Shown one piece after another: positions 1 through 9,423 of a stretch of 64,000 nucleotides of DNA (the stretch's first letter is position 1; the number at the start of each line of letters is the position of its first letter). The stretch comes from Pontibacter harenae. GTDB taxonomy: Bacteria; Bacteroidota; Bacteroidia; Cytophagales; Hymenobacteraceae. The notes beneath the pieces were generated by a model. It searched no databases and was not told the origin of the DNA. It saw only the letters and a program-made list of their open reading frames with translations. The position numbers and the translations under genes are program-made. Location of the stretch: contig NZ_JAJJWH010000010.1 of NCBI RefSeq assembly GCF_020907245.1, positions 1 through 64,000 of the forward strand, written 5' to 3'.

Positions 1-184
1 GGGGTGTTCGCGTTTTATACCCAGCGGAAACGTAGCGGCAGGGTAACCGAAAGCTGCGGTACAGTACTCCGATGATGAAGATTTGAAAAGCAGTTTAGAG
101 CTAATACACGCTCTTGTAATATTCATCTAGAGAAATACAACTCTATGAGGTACGAGGAAGTGAAGAATAAAGTAGAACAATGAG
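1..184. other. Left-edge stretch, no recognised gene
   Basis: No convincing gene is visible. In the plus-strand frame starting at base 1 a short basic peptide reads up to a TGA at 76-78, so this could be the last 25 codons of a gene beginning outside the window. The sequence is too short to identify. The strong hairpin at 185-231 would suit the end of such a gene. The rest of the stretch is interrupted by stops in the plus-strand frames I followed. Confidence 0.25.
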
Positions 185-231
185 CATAAACAATAAAGGG
201 AGGTACTCAGTACCTCCCTTTATTGTTTATG
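185..231. terminator. Bidirectional hairpin terminator
   Basis: A perfect 21-bp inverted repeat (185-205 with 211-231) has a 5-base loop. The GGGAGGTA/TACCTCCC core is flanked by A-rich and T-rich arms, so a U-tract follows the stem whichever strand is transcribed. It lies 70 bases past the stop of the minus-strand M16 gene and can also end transcription arriving from the left. Confidence 0.75.
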
Positions 232-301
232 GGCTTAGGTAGTAGTAATAAATTATCGTTTTATAAATTATCTCTATCCTGTAAGCCTATAACCTTATTT
301 T

Positions 302-1588
302 TTAGGCTTTTCTACCAGCTATGGCTGTATAAAGCTCGTCTTGCTTTAAGTACTGATTTGCTAAAGCTCGTAGTTCTTCAGCGCTTGTGTTTCTAATTGT
401 ATGGAGGAAATTGCTGTAGTGATCGTGAGGCAAGTCGTAAAGCGTTATTCTCTTGTACCTGTCACACTGATCGAATATGGTGGCCATGTCGTTGATAAAT
501 TTGCCAATCATGTAGTTTTGCACAACCACTAGCTCATCTTCGGGTATCAATTCTGTTTGTAACAAGTTGATCTCTTTGTGAATTTCAGTTAACGTGTTTT
601 CTGTTACTGCATAGTTCACATCAGTGCCGATATAGAAAAGTGTAGAATGTACTCTTGGCGAAATGGCCGAATAAATACCATACGTATAACCTTTGTCTTC
701 TCGTATATTGCGCATTAGCCTGGAGCCAAAGTACCCACCCAGAACTTCATTCAATAGCACTAGCTTATGGTAATCTTCGTGCTGAATAAGCGGCAATTCT
801 CTTCCTACTTTGATAGAAGATTGCAAGCTATCCTTAACTTCTCTAAAGGCTTCCTTTTCTCCTTTTTCCGCGTCGTTGATGAATGTCTTACTTTCCTCTA
901 CAGACTTGCCTGCTATTGCTAACGTCTCAAGGCTATTTACAAGCCTTCTCTGGCTATCTTCATCTAAACTTCCACATGCAAAAACTTCTAAACCTTCAGT
1001 GCTAAACTGCTTCTGATAAAAAGCCTTTACATCCTCTAACGTGATACTATCGATTACCTGCTGCTCGAACCCGAACTGATAAGGATGATCTGAACCGTAA
1101 ATAAGTTTTGTAAAGCTTTGTGTTGAAAGGTAACTGTTCTTTTGACGCTGTACTTTTATATTCTGAGATGTTCGCTGCTTTAGCAGATTAAACTCTTCTT
1201 CAGGGAACACTGGGTTCTGCAGAATATCCACTATAAGTGGTAGCAGATCATCCAAGTATTTAGAAAGGCAGTAGAGCGTGTATTCTGTGCGGTCGTACTG
1301 GTGATTACTATCAAAAGAGGCGCCATAATATGCTACCGTATCAGCAATTTGCTTAGCAGTATAATTTTGTGAGCCTTCTAGGAGCATTTTTGTGGCTAAA
1401 TCTGATACACCATGCTTGGTGTCGTACCACTTCCCCGCTTTAAAAACAAAATCCAGCCTGATTACAGGCTGGGTTTCGTTTTTGATAATATGCAATCGCG
1501 ATCCGTTGGATAAGTTTGTTACTTCTGCAAACTGGAGTGCTACTGCATCTACTTCGTATATTTCAGGTGCTTTACTTCTATCAAGCAT
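302..1588 (-). CDS. M16 family peptidase subunit lacking the HxxEH zinc motif
   Basis: This 428-residue protein has the fold signature of the insulinase/pitrilysin-like M16B family. An N-terminal domain has the usual spacing of G60, M68 and EG71-72, and the C-terminal half has the NIREDKGYTYG segment that supplies the conserved Arg/Tyr pair. Where the family carries the zinc site HxxEH, residues 63, 66 and 67 are Asp, Thr and Lys, so it cannot bind zinc by itself. In two-subunit M16B enzymes one chain supplies HxxEH and the other the R/Y pair; this is the R/Y type. No signal peptide is evident, suggesting a cytoplasmic location. The expected catalytic partner is not in the window. It is transcribed in the same direction as porV, 22 bases downstream of it. 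Confidence 0.85.
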   Translation of the reverse strand: MLDRSKAPEIYEVDAVALQFAEVTNLSNGSRLHIIKNETQPVIRLDFVFKAGKWYDTKHGVSDLATKMLLEGSQNYTAKQIADTVAYYGASFDSNHQYDRTEYTLYCLSKYLDDLLPLIVDILQNPVFPEEEFNLLKQRTSQNIKVQRQKNSYLSTQSFTKLIYGSDHPYQFGFEQQVIDSITLEDVKAFYQKQFSTEGLEVFACGSLDEDSQRRLVNSLETLAIAGKSVEESKTFINDAEKGEKEAFREVKDSLQSSIKVGRELPLIQHEDYHKLVLLNEVLGGYFGSRLMRNIREDKGYTYGIYSAISPRVHSTLFYIGTDVNYAVTENTLTEIHKEINLLQTELIPEDELVVVQNYMIGKFINDMATIFDQCDRYKRITLYDLPHDHYSNFLHTIRNTSAEELRALANQYLKQDELYTAIAGRKA

Positions 1589-1610
1589 TCTTATATTTTA
1601 AATTAAAAAT

Positions 1611-2729
1611 CTAATCAATGTTCAGTGCTAAACTAAAACGTAGTGTCTGTGCTAATGGGTTGCTCTGTTCGTTTGGAACAAGGTAAGCTACATCTACACC
1701 AAACTTCTGGTAGCGTAGGCCTATACCAAAAGAAAGATATTGGCGGCCGCCTTTGTTTGGATTCTCATAAAAGTATCCTGCGCGGGCAGCAAACAAACTA
1801 TTGTACCAATACTCTAAACCAGTAGAGAGGCTAACTTCCTGCATCTCTTCACTAAAGCCATCCTCTGCATCGCCGAACGAGGAGAATATACCACTGATAA
1901 CAGATTGATTGGAATTGGCTCCAGGTGAAGGTACAAGCAATTTGTTGCCGTCTAGTACAAACGTTAAGGAGTTATAGGCATCTAAATTATAAGTAACGGC
2001 TGTACCGACCTTCAAGTTGGTAGGTAAGAAGCTTCTAGCATCTGCAGAGTCTGTATAAGCAATTTTACCACCTATATTCGATATGTTCGCACCGAAGGCA
2101 AGGGTAAGCGCTTGGTTCAATTTTCTGTTATAGTAAACACCTACATCTACTGCAGCCGTGTTTCCTGGCTGAGATTCCAGGTTAGACCCACTGATATTAA
2201 CATTACCCGCTAAGTTAGAGTGTATAAAGCGAGCACCTATGCCCAAGCTAAAGTATTCGCTCAATGCCTGACCGTAGGCTACAGATATAGCGTACTCTTT
2301 CGGGTTATAATCTCTGATTTGGTTGCGGTTTTCATCTACAAACTGAATATCTCCCAAATCAAAATACATTAGAGAGGCTGATATGGCTGATGTTTCGCTA
2401 AGCTTCTTATATCCTGAAAGATAATTTAGAGACATATCGTCTACTACATTGCGAAGCCATGGAGAATAGGAGAAGCCTACACTCATGTCGTTTTCAACAA
2501 AGCCCAGTTTAGCTGGATTCCAGAACGTTGTATTCGCATCTGGAGATAGAGCCACACCCGCATCGCCAAGTGCTGCAGAACGTGCATCAGGGGCAATTGT
2601 AAGAACAGGAACAGCTGTTGTTACAGCTCTAACGTCCTGACCAATTGTATTCTGAGCAAATGCTTGAGGCGCCGAATATAAGGCAAGTGCGGAAAGGGCT
2701 GCCTTTAATAGTACACTTTTTTTATACAT
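1611..2729 (-). CDS. porV: Type IX secretion outer-membrane protein PorV
   Basis: PorV (LptO) is a FadL-like outer-membrane barrel that shuttles T9SS cargo from the SprA translocon to the attachment complex containing PorU. The 372-residue product begins with a signal peptide (cleavage near residues 25-26, AFA-Q). It then shows the family's N-terminal block with ARSAALGDAGVA and FWNPAKLG, followed by alternating barrel strands ending in an aromatic-rich C terminus. The length fits the family. It lies 50 bases downstream of porU on the same strand, the usual porU-porV pairing. A possible minus-strand -7 box CAAATATA lies at 2753-2760 but lacks a well-spaced -33 element, so co-transcription with porU is the simpler reading. 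Confidence 0.95.
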   Translation of the reverse strand: MYKKSVLLKAALSALALYSAPQAFAQNTIGQDVRAVTTAVPVLTIAPDARSAALGDAGVALSPDANTTFWNPAKLGFVENDMSVGFSYSPWLRNVVDDMSLNYLSGYKKLSETSAISASLMYFDLGDIQFVDENRNQIRDYNPKEYAISVAYGQALSEYFSLGIGARFIHSNLAGNVNISGSNLESQPGNTAAVDVGVYYNRKLNQALTLAFGANISNIGGKIAYTDSADARSFLPTNLKVGTAVTYNLDAYNSLTFVLDGNKLLVPSPGANSNQSVISGIFSSFGDAEDGFSEEMQEVSLSTGLEYWYNSLFAARAGYFYENPNKGGRQYLSFGIGLRYQKFGVDVAYLVPNEQSNPLAQTLRFSLALNID

Positions 2730-2779
2730 ATTTTAGGTATTGAAAGCTAAACCAAATATAGAGATAATAAGGGAGTAAG

Positions 2780-5700
2780 TTAATTCAAAATTACAAGTTT
2801 CTCAAATTTAGATGTTTTTGAGCCATCTTGTTTAGAGCGCACATTTAGTTTATAAATATAAACGCCTCTTGCCAGCACATCATTATATTCGTCACGACCG
2901 TCCCAACTTAACTCTGCTATATGTGCTTTACTTGCATAGCTTGTTGTTTCTAGTGTCTTAATCAGTTTGCCTGAAATGGTGTAAATCTGAATCTGAACTT
3001 CTATATCCTCGCCCGCACGGTTATGGTCAAAATGGAATCGTGTGTTTGTCGAGAACGGATTTGGGTGATTCAGTACGTGATATAACGAAAAGTTATTATC
3101 ATTTGATACAATAAACTCTATATATTCTTCTGCCGAATTGTTATGCGTATCCCAAGCCTTTACCTTTAGCGTATGCCTACCTGCCGCTAAGCCTTTAAGA
3201 GGATAGCTGATAGTGCCTGATTGGTAACTGTCTTTGTCGGAAGTATAGTAATCATTTAAGGTGACAAGGTTATCGGTTTTACCATCAAGCACAGCCGTTA
3301 TTTCGTGGCCTATGCCCAAGCCTGCCGTATTAATGCCGCTTTCATCATTCAATTTTACTAACAACATGACATCTGCATTGGTAGCGCCTCCAAAGACAAA
3401 AGACTCATCGTTCATGTACAGCTTTATAGTGGGCGGAACATTATCAGTTGCGGCAGTTTTGGCTGTACCGCCTATAACTATAGAAGTGTTAGAACCTAAG
3501 GCATCCTGCTTGTCGCTTGTGGCATATAGGCTGATTTTACCTGTTCCGTAAGTATAGTTTATGTCTTTGGGTACAACAAAAGAAGATTGAAACACGCCGT
3601 TGGCAACGCTTGCCTGGCCATCGTAAATAACAAGGTCGCGTTGCTTTACAGGCACAGGCTGAGAGGCTTCATCGGCATAAGTAGTACGGGTTTGCTCTTT
3701 CTCATACACCGTAACCCTGATGTTGCCGTTAAAATTGCTGAGCATAGTGCCAGAGCTTTGCTGTACCTGGCCAGCTATAGTTATTTTGCCAAGTGCGCTT
3801 AGTGTATCGGTTGTAGCTGCCCTGCCGTTGATGTGAGTAATTATTGCTTCTGCGTCGGGATAAGCTAACTGCATAGAAGGGTCGCTCAGAAGGGTAAAAT
3901 TACGGTTGTTGACGCCCCTGGAGCCGCTTACATTGTCTGTAATGCTGTTGTTTTTTGTAAGGAGCACCAAATCGCCTAGGCAGGGCATGCGCCCATTGGT
4001 AGGTGTAAAAACACTCTTGAAGAAGTTGCGGTTAAGCGCTCTGTTTCCGTTAGAGTATACAGGTCTGGTAGTAGTTATAAGTCCTACTGCGCCACCTTGT
4101 GGTTGTAACAGAGCCAATTCTGCTCCAGATGATCGGGCAGGATCATCATAGCGGCCAAACTCGCAGGTAGCTGTAAGCATAAACGTAAGCTTTTGGCTGT
4201 TGCGCCATGCACTTATTTGTGCGGGTGTTAAAAGCTGCTCTTTTGCCCAACTTATTTCGTTGCCGTGGCCTGTATAGTTCAGTATCAGCGAGCCCTGTTC
4301 AACAGCTTTATCTACGGCGGCAGTAGCCTCTGGCGATCTTTGACCGCTGGCAACACCTGTTTGTGGGTATAAATCTAAGTAAACCTTGTTTGCATAATAA
4401 TCTGGATGCTCCTGCTGCATATAATTGGCTAAGAACTCTGCATCGTTCTGGTGCTCGTAATTATCGCCATCGTCGGCAACAAGAGATATCTGGCTTCGCC
4501 ATTTGCCAAAATGCTCAGGACTTTCATAAGCGATAATCTTATTAACCATAGTGGCTGCCTCAGTAGCTGTTTTAGCAGGCAAACGCCCAATACCAATATC
4601 CAGCAAGTGATCGCCTAGCGAAGTTTCCTCCCACTCGCCTTCATTTTCATCCAAAAAGCCATAGTAGTCTTCGGAGGAGTAGCTGGTAATGGGGTGCAAA
4701 GACTGCCGCGACTGGTACACAGGTACAAAGTTGGTGTTGTTGTAGATGCGGTTTTTGTAGTCGTAAGAGGTATCGCCGAAGAGGAGCAGGTAAAGTGGTT
4801 CTCCTGATGGCTTCGTGCTACGGCTGTAAAGCATACGCATAAAATCGCGAATAGCGGTTACATCCTGCGCGCCAGAAGAAAACTCGTTGTATATCTGGCT
4901 TGGCGTTACAACCAGCACATTCATTTTTTGCTGTTGCCTGCGGTGCTGTGCTAGCCTGTTTGCCTCTTGCAGAAACTGTGGGTGTGCCACAATCACAAAA
5001 TCCAATGTTCCATCCAGGTTTTCGCTGTGCAGACTTTGGTTGGCAACTTTTCCTAACGCTATGGGTTTTAAGCTGCTGCTCTGGTTAAAGGCTACAAACT
5101 CACGTAATATGCTGGTTGGGGCGCTGAAGCTGATGTCTGTAGTGCCTGTTGTTTCTTGCTTTAGCGGCTGCTGCGAATTAGTTACATCCCAGACAGAGGT
5201 AGCATTTGTAGTACCTGAAATCCTAAAAGTGCTAATAGGGGCTGCTAAGCTGGCTAACGACCTGAAGCTGCTTTGGTCGCCGTATAGCTTGAGTTGCCGT
5301 TTAGTGTTCAGTACCAGGGAGTTTAAATAACCCAACGAAGTGCTGCTACCGCCTGTGTTAAATTCTATGGTAGTTTTCAGAACAGCCCCTGTTCCTAGCT
5401 GTTGCTGATTTATACTGTAAGTGTTAACTCTATCCACACCTTCTGGGTGATAATCGAAAGTGCCGCGGTTAGGAATGGTTATAGAGCCTAGCTGCTGCCC
5501 ATTGAGCTTTAGCGAAAATGAACAGTTGGTGGCAGAGTTAGCCATGAGGGCCGCTGTCAGTTTAACTGCTGAACCTGGTATGAGGTCAGAAGCTTGAAAA
5601 GAAACTTCACGGGAGGTGGTAAAAGAACTGAATTCTTCTCCGTACCACTCGCGGCCAGAGAATACCATGTTCTTTATATCCTTTTCGCAAAACTGCCTGT

Positions 5701-6640
5701 CGTTAAACGATGTTATGGTTTGTGTGGCTCCAACTGTCTGTCCTCTGCTAGTAATGCGCTTGCCTGCCTCAAAATCAACTCTCAGAAAATAAAAGGCAGA
5801 GTCGGAGTAGATGTTGTAGTTATGCTTAAACAGTTGCTGGTTTTGGTCAAATTGCCAAGTATGTGGGCCTTGTGCGTAAAAGAGTACATAATCGCTGTCA
5901 TCAAACCTTCCGTCAGATTCACCCACTACTTCTATGGCATTTTCTATCAGATCGTCGGGACGGAGAGCTGCATTACTCTGTGGCAGCATACCGCCACCGT
6001 TTCCGTAAATCTGAATCTTCCGTGGGTCTAGTTGCTGTGGGTTTATGCCTAAAGCCTGAAGTACAGTTTTATCAATTTTATAGATTCCAGAATTAGTAAC
6101 GGCAAGTTTGTACCAGTTACCTGTGCTCAGTACAGATGCTGTCGTGAAACTACCTTGGGTGCTTGCCAAGCGTGCCTGAGAAGCGGTAGCGGCCGTAGTG
6201 TAAGTGTAGCTAAAGCTGGTAAGCTTCTCTAACTGCCCCGTTTGTGGGTTGCGCCTTACAGGAAGTATACTAATAATGCTAACTGCTTCTTTATGCTGAA
6301 CAGCACGATTAATATGTACAGCAGGTTCTGCACCTATGGCAGCGATTGTAAAGGCTTTCTGTTCGTCGGGGGTAAAGGCTGTATAAGTGGTTTCTTTCAA
6401 AAAGAGATTGCTGATGTGTAAACCATGCAACTGCAGTTTGTAGTAAGGTAGCCGTTCAATATAATCTATACTTGCGCCTTGGAAGGCAGGAAGTTTGTCT
6501 GATAGGCCAGGAGAAGGGAAAACAGCAACTTGTTCATTCCAGACCAGTTTTATAGTTGGCTGTGCATCCTGCGCCAGTAACTGAAAAGGAGCTAGCGTTA
6601 GCAACAGGAGGCACAAAAAGAGCAGTTTGGTAAGCCGCAT
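2780..6640 (-). CDS. porU: Type IX secretion sortase PorU
   Basis: PorU is the C25 (gingipain-like) cysteine protease that removes the C-terminal sorting domain of T9SS cargo and joins the cargo to the cell surface. The protein is 1286 residues, normal for Bacteroidota PorU. It has a signal peptide ending near residue 23 (LLAQ) and an N-terminal propeptide-like region. The C25 catalytic domain shows the His in YTGHGNE (H792) and the Cys in TATCEFG (C826). A C-terminal type-A sorting-like domain starts near the HPNPF motif and ends with KLVILN. PorU itself is secreted by the T9SS in characterised systems, which agrees with that domain. porV follows directly. The start codon sits just before an obvious hydrophobic leader. 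A possible -7 box (CAAAAATA, 6711-6718) lies upstream. Confidence 0.96.
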   Translation of the reverse strand: MRLTKLLFLCLLLLTLAPFQLLAQDAQPTIKLVWNEQVAVFPSPGLSDKLPAFQGASIDYIERLPYYKLQLHGLHISNLFLKETTYTAFTPDEQKAFTIAAIGAEPAVHINRAVQHKEAVSIISILPVRRNPQTGQLEKLTSFSYTYTTAATASQARLASTQGSFTTASVLSTGNWYKLAVTNSGIYKIDKTVLQALGINPQQLDPRKIQIYGNGGGMLPQSNAALRPDDLIENAIEVVGESDGRFDDSDYVLFYAQGPHTWQFDQNQQLFKHNYNIYSDSAFYFLRVDFEAGKRITSRGQTVGATQTITSFNDRQFCEKDIKNMVFSGREWYGEEFSSFTTSREVSFQASDLIPGSAVKLTAALMANSATNCSFSLKLNGQQLGSITIPNRGTFDYHPEGVDRVNTYSINQQQLGTGAVLKTTIEFNTGGSSTSLGYLNSLVLNTKRQLKLYGDQSSFRSLASLAAPISTFRISGTTNATSVWDVTNSQQPLKQETTGTTDISFSAPTSILREFVAFNQSSSLKPIALGKVANQSLHSENLDGTLDFVIVAHPQFLQEANRLAQHRRQQQKMNVLVVTPSQIYNEFSSGAQDVTAIRDFMRMLYSRSTKPSGEPLYLLLFGDTSYDYKNRIYNNTNFVPVYQSRQSLHPITSYSSEDYYGFLDENEGEWEETSLGDHLLDIGIGRLPAKTATEAATMVNKIIAYESPEHFGKWRSQISLVADDGDNYEHQNDAEFLANYMQQEHPDYYANKVYLDLYPQTGVASGQRSPEATAAVDKAVEQGSLILNYTGHGNEISWAKEQLLTPAQISAWRNSQKLTFMLTATCEFGRYDDPARSSGAELALLQPQGGAVGLITTTRPVYSNGNRALNRNFFKSVFTPTNGRMPCLGDLVLLTKNNSITDNVSGSRGVNNRNFTLLSDPSMQLAYPDAEAIITHINGRAATTDTLSALGKITIAGQVQQSSGTMLSNFNGNIRVTVYEKEQTRTTYADEASQPVPVKQRDLVIYDGQASVANGVFQSSFVVPKDINYTYGTGKISLYATSDKQDALGSNTSIVIGGTAKTAATDNVPPTIKLYMNDESFVFGGATNADVMLLVKLNDESGINTAGLGIGHEITAVLDGKTDNLVTLNDYYTSDKDSYQSGTISYPLKGLAAGRHTLKVKAWDTHNNSAEEYIEFIVSNDNNFSLYHVLNHPNPFSTNTRFHFDHNRAGEDIEVQIQIYTISGKLIKTLETTSYASKAHIAELSWDGRDEYNDVLARGVYIYKLNVRSKQDGSKTSKFEKLVILN

Positions 6641-6884
6641 AAAACTGGTAAAGTATGGGTAATAGAGGCGTAACTACCACAATGAGGAGCTATGATGCCA
6701 TTATACTTAACAAAAATAAGCACAATTTATTACTAAGTAGGCTATTGTTGCCTCAATTAGTATCTGCCAGCCTCCATACCAAACGTTAACAAGATATTAT
6801 AAGCTTTATCTACTTTTTCTTTGCTGATGCCTCTATTCTTTACTTAAAATTGCCACAGTATTGTGTCCGCTTAGGAGGGAAAGT

Positions 6885-7592
6885 TTAAGAATGTGAGGTG
6901 CTTTTATTAAGAACAGATAAAAGTATGTACAGCACTATAACAAGAGGTATGGCTGTAAATTTCAGAAGGGCCAGTAAGATGATTGACAATCCCAGAAAAA
7001 TAAAGCGGATGGAATTATCTTTCCAAGCCAGGTTTTTGAACTTAAGGGCGAACAACGGAAGCTCCGCCACCAGCAGGTAAGAGAGCACCACTGTCAGGAA
7101 AATGAGCACGTACGGGTTTATTAGCACCTCAAACGCCAGCAAAGAATCGTGTTCCATAATAAGTGGCAGCGACGCCACAAAAATACTACAGGCTGGTGTG
7201 GGCAAGCCAATAAAAGAGCTTGTCTGGCGGGTGTCTATGTTAAACTTGGCAAGGCGAAGCGCAGAAAAAATGGTAATCAAGAATCCGAAGAAAGGTACAT
7301 AACTTTCTGAAATGCCAGCGATAGAAGCGCCTGCTCCAAAGAGCAACCCAAACATAATGGTACCAGGCACCACCCCAAAAGAAACTACGTCTGCGAGAGA
7401 GTCTAGCTGCTTTCCAATTTCAGAGTAAGCTTTCAGCACACGCGCTACCATCCCGTCTAGAAAATCAAAAACGGCGGCAACTCCAACTAAGTAGGCCGAT
7501 GTAATTAGTTCTCCTTCGAAAGCGAAAAATAAAGCAATGCAGCCTGTAAACAGGTTTAAACAGGTGATAGCGTTCGGAATATGTTTTTTCAT
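6885..7592 (-). CDS. pssA: CDP-diacylglycerol--serine O-phosphatidyltransferase
   Basis: This enzyme makes phosphatidylserine from CDP-diacylglycerol and L-serine, the precursor of phosphatidylethanolamine, in the inner membrane. The 235-residue protein carries the complete CDP-alcohol phosphotransferase signature: D43, D46, G47, A50, R51, G60, D64 and D68 with standard spacing. Several hydrophobic segments follow, consistent with an integral membrane enzyme of the PssA subclass. It begins 18 bases after the stop of the MBL-fold gene on the same strand, suggesting a two-gene transcript. No terminator is obvious in the 244 bases between it and porU. Confidence 0.93.
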   Translation of the reverse strand: MKKHIPNAITCLNLFTGCIALFFAFEGELITSAYLVGVAAVFDFLDGMVARVLKAYSEIGKQLDSLADVVSFGVVPGTIMFGLLFGAGASIAGISESYVPFFGFLITIFSALRLAKFNIDTRQTSSFIGLPTPACSIFVASLPLIMEHDSLLAFEVLINPYVLIFLTVVLSYLLVAELPLFALKFKNLAWKDNSIRFIFLGLSIILLALLKFTAIPLVIVLYILLSVLNKSTSHS

Positions 7593-7610
7593 GTAGAGGA
7601 GGTGCGGTAA

Positions 7611-8246
7611 CTAACGCAGAAAAGGATTGTTTTTCTTCTCGTGGCCGATGGTGGTCTCAGGCCCGTGCCCTGGGTAAACAACTACTTCATCGGGTAGCGT
7701 AAAAAGCTTATTTTTTATACTTTGAATGAGCGTGTCAAAATCGCCACCAGGCAAATCGGTGCGACCTATACTTTGCCTGAACAGCACATCGCCACCAATG
7801 CATACTTTTTGTGCTGTGTTGTAAAACACCACATGCCCAGGCGCATGACCAGGTGTGAAGTATACTTCTAGTTCAATGTTACCGAATTTTACCGTATCAC
7901 CTTCTTTTAGGAAAGTAGCTGGTAGCACTTCGTTGTACTTCGGAAAACCATAAGAAGGAGCGTAGGCAGGTACGGCGCGTAAGGTTTGCAGGTCTTCTTC
8001 GTGAATCTCTAGCGGTACACCGTAGGTATCGGCTACAAACTGGTTGCCCAGCACATGATCAATGTGGCAGTGTGTGTTTAAAAGACGCACCACTTTCAGG
8101 CCTTGCTTTTCTATATAAGCTTTCAGCTGATCTTTTTCCTCTTGCTCGTAGCAGCCTGGGTCCACTACTACACACTCTTTGGTTTCGTCGTGCAGTAAAT
8201 AAGTATTCTCTGAAAAAGGATTAAACGTAAGGCAGGTAACCTCCAT
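7611..8246 (-). CDS. MBL-fold metallo-hydrolase, glyoxalase II-like
   Basis: This is a metallo-beta-lactamase-fold hydrolase of the hydroxyacylglutathione-hydrolase-like group, usually a thioester hydrolase although the substrate is unknown. The zinc-binding motif THCHIDH is present (H59, H61, D63, H64), with further His ligands in the GHAPGH and YPGHGPET segments. I place the start at 8246, giving 211 residues beginning MEVTCLTF. This matches the compact family architecture, whereas a longer in-frame start at 8360 would add 38 atypical residues and overlap the divergent gene at 8331. It is likely co-transcribed with pssA. Confidence 0.88.
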   Translation of the reverse strand: MEVTCLTFNPFSENTYLLHDETKECVVVDPGCYEQEEKDQLKAYIEKQGLKVVRLLNTHCHIDHVLGNQFVADTYGVPLEIHEEDLQTLRAVPAYAPSYGFPKYNEVLPATFLKEGDTVKFGNIELEVYFTPGHAPGHVVFYNTAQKVCIGGDVLFRQSIGRTDLPGGDFDTLIQSIKNKLFTLPDEVVVYPGHGPETTIGHEKKNNPFLR

Positions 8247-8330
8247 ATCAACAGTTTTTGTGCGACAGTAATGCCTGTAAAATAAGCTCCAAGTTACGAA
8301 TTTAAGGTGTACAAGTCGTAACTTGCCTCT

Positions 8331-9419
8331 ATGAATTACGATTTTATTGTGGTGGGTCATGGCTTGGCTGGCTCTACCCTAGCTTATACGTTGCAGAAGC
8401 GCGGCCACCAAGTGCTGGTAATAGATGAGCCGAAGCCGAACTCAGCCTCCAATGTGGCGGCAGGTCTGGTAAACCCTGTGGCAGGTAAACGCTTTGCGAA
8501 ATCGTGGATGGCCGACACGTTTATACCTTTTGCCGATAAGTTTTACGACGAGTTGGAGGAGCGTTTTAAGCAACCGCTGTTTTTTCATAAACCGATTTAT
8601 AAGATCTTCTCTACGATTGAGGAACAGAATACTTGGATGGCCAAAAGTGCTGAAGATAGCTGGAGCGAATATATTAAGGCCACTTACACACAATCTACAG
8701 GCGAAGGTGCCGTGCAGGACCCGTACGGTGGCATTGTGATTAGCAAAGGCGGCTACCTTTTGGTGTCTGATACCTTGAGGTTGCTGGCCCAGGAGTTGCT
8801 GCAAACAGGAAACATGCTGCCCGAGCGCTTTGAGATGGAAGCTTTGCAGCTGACGGAGCAGGGGGTAAGCTATAAAGGTATAACAGCAAATCACCTGGTG
8901 TTTTGCGAAGGATATCAGCTGGTGCAAAACCCTTACTTTAAATGGCTGCCGCTTCAGCCTACAAAAGGCGAGGTTTTAGAGGTTGAAAATGAGATTTTTA
9001 ACGCAAGTTGTATCTACAATAAAGCAGTTTACGTTGTTCCTGTAGTTGAAGGTAAATACAAAATAGGAGCAACCTATAACTGGCGCGAAGCCGATGAAGA
9101 GACAACCCCTTCGGGAAAGGCTGAATTATCAGAAAAGTTCGAGCGGATAACGGCAGCACCATACAAGGTAACAGGACATTGGGCAGGCATCAGGCCAGCC
9201 GTACGCGACCGACATCCGCTGCTGGGTGTGCACCCAGCGCATAAGCAACTAAGTGTTTTTAACGGTTTGGGTTCCAAGGGAGTAGTTATGGCACCGTATC
9301 TGGCAGAAAGATTGGCAACAGCTCTGGAGGGAGAAGGAGAATTGCTGCCAGATGTACATATTTCAAGATATTTATCGTTATATTACGAATACATAAAACA
9401 ACAAAGTCAACAACTATAA
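8331..9419 (+). CDS. FAD-dependent oxidoreductase (DAO family)
   Basis: This is a flavin-dependent oxidoreductase of the D-amino-acid oxidase (DAO) superfamily, 362 residues long. The N terminus has the Rossmann dinucleotide motif with G9, G11 and G14, followed by an acidic residue closing the second strand (VLVIDEP). The C-terminal part contains the family's GIRPAVRDRHPLLG and GLGSKGVVMAP segments, which line the FAD site and resemble the C-terminal half of MnmC-like proteins. The substrate cannot be read from the sequence. It is the first gene of a tight plus-strand operon: the next gene begins 4 bases after its stop. The divergent MBL gene starts 84 bases away, so the two share a short intergenic promoter region. 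Confidence 0.88.
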   Translation: MNYDFIVVGHGLAGSTLAYTLQKRGHQVLVIDEPKPNSASNVAAGLVNPVAGKRFAKSWMADTFIPFADKFYDELEERFKQPLFFHKPIYKIFSTIEEQNTWMAKSAEDSWSEYIKATYTQSTGEGAVQDPYGGIVISKGGYLLVSDTLRLLAQELLQTGNMLPERFEMEALQLTEQGVSYKGITANHLVFCEGYQLVQNPYFKWLPLQPTKGEVLEVENEIFNASCIYNKAVYVVPVVEGKYKIGATYNWREADEETTPSGKAELSEKFERITAAPYKVTGHWAGIRPAVRDRHPLLGVHPAHKQLSVFNGLGSKGVVMAPYLAERLATALEGEGELLPDVHISRYLSLYYEYIKQQSQQL

Positions 9420-9423
9420 GTAC

